Source: Prevotella sp. UBA2755
GTDB taxonomy: Bacteria > Bacteroidota > Bacteroidia > Bacteroidales > Bacteroidaceae
Direction of reading: 5' to 3'
DNA: 15,438 bases
Assembly (NCBI GenBank): GCA_002353225.1
Contig: DEJF01000049.1
Span: forward strand, 1 to 15,438
A program made the position numbers and the translations under genes. Positions 14,101 through 15,438 of this stretch are shown piece by piece; position 1 is the stretch's first letter; each line of letters starts with the position of its first letter. The notes under the pieces are model-generated. The model was not told the origin of the DNA, did no database searches, and saw only the letters and a list, made by a program, of their open reading frames with translations.

Positions 14101-15045
14101 CTATTTCATAGTATTAAATCGTTTATTCTTCTCAATGGTCCAACCCTCACGCTTGGAGAGTAGGCAGTCCTTGCCCTTGAACATCTTCGCTGCCTGACTA
14201 TCTCCTTTCAACTGCCATTGCAACCAAGCGAGTGCCACCACAGCGAACTCGCCACCATGGGGCTGGGCATACGTACCGCCATGTCCCATAGGCAGATTGG
14301 CGGCACAGGCTGGCACGTGGTTGATGCGGTGGAAGTCGTCCATACCGTTCTCATAGGCGATATCTGGTTTGCCTCCAAGGATATAGATAACCGGGGAGTG
14401 TATCTCGCTCAGTTTCTCCTTCGGGGGCATCGGCATGCCACCCATTGCGGTATGGGCGTTCTGCTGATTGAACAAGCCACTGTTGCAGATCATGATGGTC
14501 TTGATGCGTGGGTCGGCACAGTTGTAGAGGGTCTGCAAACCACCACACGACATACCTGCTGCGGCGATATTCTTCACGTCCAACTTCTGATAATAAGGTG
14601 ACGTGGGGTCAGCGTTCTGCTGCTCTGCCCAGTCCATCGACTCTATCTGCTGCTGCGTGGTAGACATAGGACCGTCATAGTGGTCGTCTGTCATGGGGAT
14701 ATAACCTGTAGCCACAACCATAAAACCGTATGATGCGATCTCGTTCAGGAACTTATAATGCTCGAAGGGTGAGTTATTGCAGGCTCCATTGCCCCATACC
14801 AGTACAGGCAGCGGATGCTTCTGGTCGAACTTCGACAGGTCTTGTGGTACGAAGATGGTATGTGCCTCCAAGGTCGCTTCCTCTTTCATGATAGCCTTAT
14901 AAGGACCTGTACCACCCTCCTCCACCAGTCGGGAGGCTGTCTGCTTACATTTCCCACAACATCCCTGATGGTCATCATCCGGCATAAAACTCATCATTCC
15001 CATTGCCAACAGGGCAATGCCCAAAAGTCTCATTGTCTTCATCAT
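14101..15045 (-). CDS. Secreted alpha/beta hydrolase
   Basis: Exported serine hydrolase of 314 residues. The N-terminus MMKTMRLLGIALLAMGMMSF is a signal peptide, followed by an unusual Cys cluster CCGKC (29-33). There is no clear lipobox. The catalytic domain shows an oxyanion-hole-like strand VLVWGNGACNNS (81-92), a nucleophile elbow GMSCG (164-168, S166), a likely acid at D228 (GGKPD) and a likely catalytic His at H255 (MGHGG). The fold resembles chlorophyllase/dienelactone-hydrolase-like and polyester-cleaving hydrolases; substrate cannot be assigned. It reads in the same direction as ilvD but is separated by strong terminators and has its own -7 box, so it is not part of the ilv operon. 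Start could equally be the second ATG at 15042. Confidence 0.88.
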   Translation of the reverse strand: MMKTMRLLGIALLAMGMMSFMPDDDHQGCCGKCKQTASRLVEEGGTGPYKAIMKEEATLEAHTIFVPQDLSKFDQKHPLPVLVWGNGACNNSPFEHYKFLNEIASYGFMVVATGYIPMTDDHYDGPMSTTQQQIESMDWAEQQNADPTSPYYQKLDVKNIAAAGMSCGGLQTLYNCADPRIKTIMICNSGLFNQQNAHTAMGGMPMPPKEKLSEIHSPVIYILGGKPDIAYENGMDDFHRINHVPACAANLPMGHGGTYAQPHGGEFAVVALAWLQWQLKGDSQAAKMFKGKDCLLSKREGWTIEKNKRFNTMK

Positions 15046-15073
15046 TCGTTATTCGATTTTAAGTTTACTGCCT

Positions 15074-15082
15074 GCAAAGGTA
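15074..15082 (-). promoter_or_regulatory. Bacteroidetes -7 box before the hydrolase
   Basis: TACCTTTGC on the - strand matches TAnnTTTG and lies about 29 bp upstream of the hydrolase ATG. No TTTG or TTG is found at the expected 19-21 bp further upstream, so the promoter is incomplete by the consensus. Confidence 0.55.
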
Positions 15083-15169
15083 CTCATTTCCTTCCGAAAC
15101 ACCTTCATTTGATGTAACATAAACTTTCTTTTTCCGAACAAATAAGGGGAATTAGATGCTTTGCGCCAA

Positions 15170-15206
15170 CAACGAAGATGCATCGGGTATACAACGAAGA
15201 CGCATC
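15170..15206 (+). repeat. Two-copy 15-bp direct repeat
   Basis: CAACGAAGATGCATC (15170-15184) recurs as CAACGAAGACGCATC (15192-15206), with one difference and a 22-bp period. Related GATGC and CGCAT words flank it (15155-15159, 15211-15215). Confidence 0.75.
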
Positions 15207-15230
15207 CGATCGCATTTAGAGATAATTCCC

Positions 15231-15320
15231 AAGCCTCACGAACCCAGTACCTTCACCCCTCGAGAGTGCCACCTTCGCACCAAGGAAGAGGCACTTTCGC
15301 ATGAAGGAGGTATGGGGCTT
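15231..15320. repeat. 90-bp multi-segment imperfect inverted repeat
   Basis: Nested arms are AAGCC/GGCTT (15231-15235 with 15316-15320), CCTTCA/TGAAGG (15250-15255 with 15302-15307) and CGAGAGTGCC/GGCACTTTCG (15261-15270 with 15290-15299, one G-T pair). Together they would fold into one long interrupted hairpin with a 19-nt apical region. No T-run follows, so termination is unlikely to be its role. Confidence 0.65.
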
Positions 15321-15323
15321 CGG

Positions 15324-15344
15324 AACAAAACAAGTTGTTTTGTT
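15324..15344. repeat. 21-bp near-perfect palindrome
   Basis: AACAAAACAA (15324-15333) and TTGTTTTGTT (15335-15344) are perfect reverse complements around a single G. It lies right after the long inverted repeat. It could be a dimeric protein-binding site or a hairpin. Confidence 0.75.
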
Positions 15345-15438
15345 AATGGAGAAATCAGGGGTATTTTATACCGAAAGCACCTCTCCTTGTCACCGTTGCC
15401 ACCTCGTTGTTACTTGCAACTGCCTGATAACTAAATAG

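Larger units (their letters stand above)
15120..15438. other. Non-coding, repeat-rich intergenic stretch
   Basis: No convincing gene is seen here. One + frame is open from 15156 to 15434 but its translation is low-complexity basic, has no recognisable domain and runs across several inverted repeats. The stretch holds a 15-bp direct repeat, a long multi-segment inverted repeat, a 21-bp palindrome and a short GGTAT/ATACC dyad (15360-15372). It may be the leader or regulatory region of a gene beyond the window, or a repetitive extragenic element. Confidence 0.6.

Noticed and set aside
15156..15434. 92-codon open frame on the + strand, including a perfect AAGGAGGT at 15304
   Set aside because: The protein has no recognisable features and spans several inverted repeats. 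The Shine-Dalgarno-like string is only one base from the next ATG and is part of a stem arm; this lineage does not rely on such sites.

Overview
The window looks like chromosomal DNA of a Bacteroidales bacterium, most likely Prevotella or a close relative. Promoter-like sites match the Bacteroidetes consensus (TTTG or TTG, about 20 bp, then TAnnTTTG) rather than the sigma-70 type, and Shine-Dalgarno sequences are essentially absent. The gene families (8-helix FtsX/MacB permeases, a COG1672-type ATPase, an ilv operon containing an acyl-ACP thioesterase, a short class I ketol-acid reductoisomerase) also fit that group. The assignment rests on reading motifs, not on a database search.

Left part, 1-6953, + strand: an ABC export locus. 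After the last codons of an upstream gene come two MacB/FtsX-type permeases, each 789 residues long, and a LolD/MacB-type ABC ATPase that follows the second permease with a 28-bp gap. The two permeases and the ATPase probably form one or two mechanotransmission-type ABC exporters in the inner membrane. Between the two permeases sits an unrelated AAA-type ATPase with a C-terminal winged helix. It has its own promoter, its own terminator-like hairpin and a palindromic leader, and looks like an independent cargo gene.

Centre, 6954-7025: a bidirectional intrinsic terminator separates the exporter locus from the convergent biosynthetic cluster.

Right part, 7026-13973, - strand: the isoleucine-valine cluster, transcribed ilvD, ilvB, ilvN, acyl-ACP thioesterase, outer-membrane beta-barrel-like protein, ilvC. 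ilvBN (acetohydroxyacid synthase), ilvC (reductoisomerase) and ilvD (dehydratase) supply the shared steps of valine and isoleucine synthesis. ilvC has its own consensus promoter and a leader of about 130 nt with a possible pseudoknot. Two intra-operon gaps, both exactly 65 bp, are filled with short tandem repeats: a 7-bp unit between ilvB and ilvN, and a roughly 10-bp unit between ilvD and ilvB.

Upstream of ilvD, 14101-15045, - strand: a secreted alpha/beta hydrolase separated from ilvD by a double hairpin terminator. The last 320 bases or so (15120-15438) hold no convincing gene but are rich in direct and inverted repeats.
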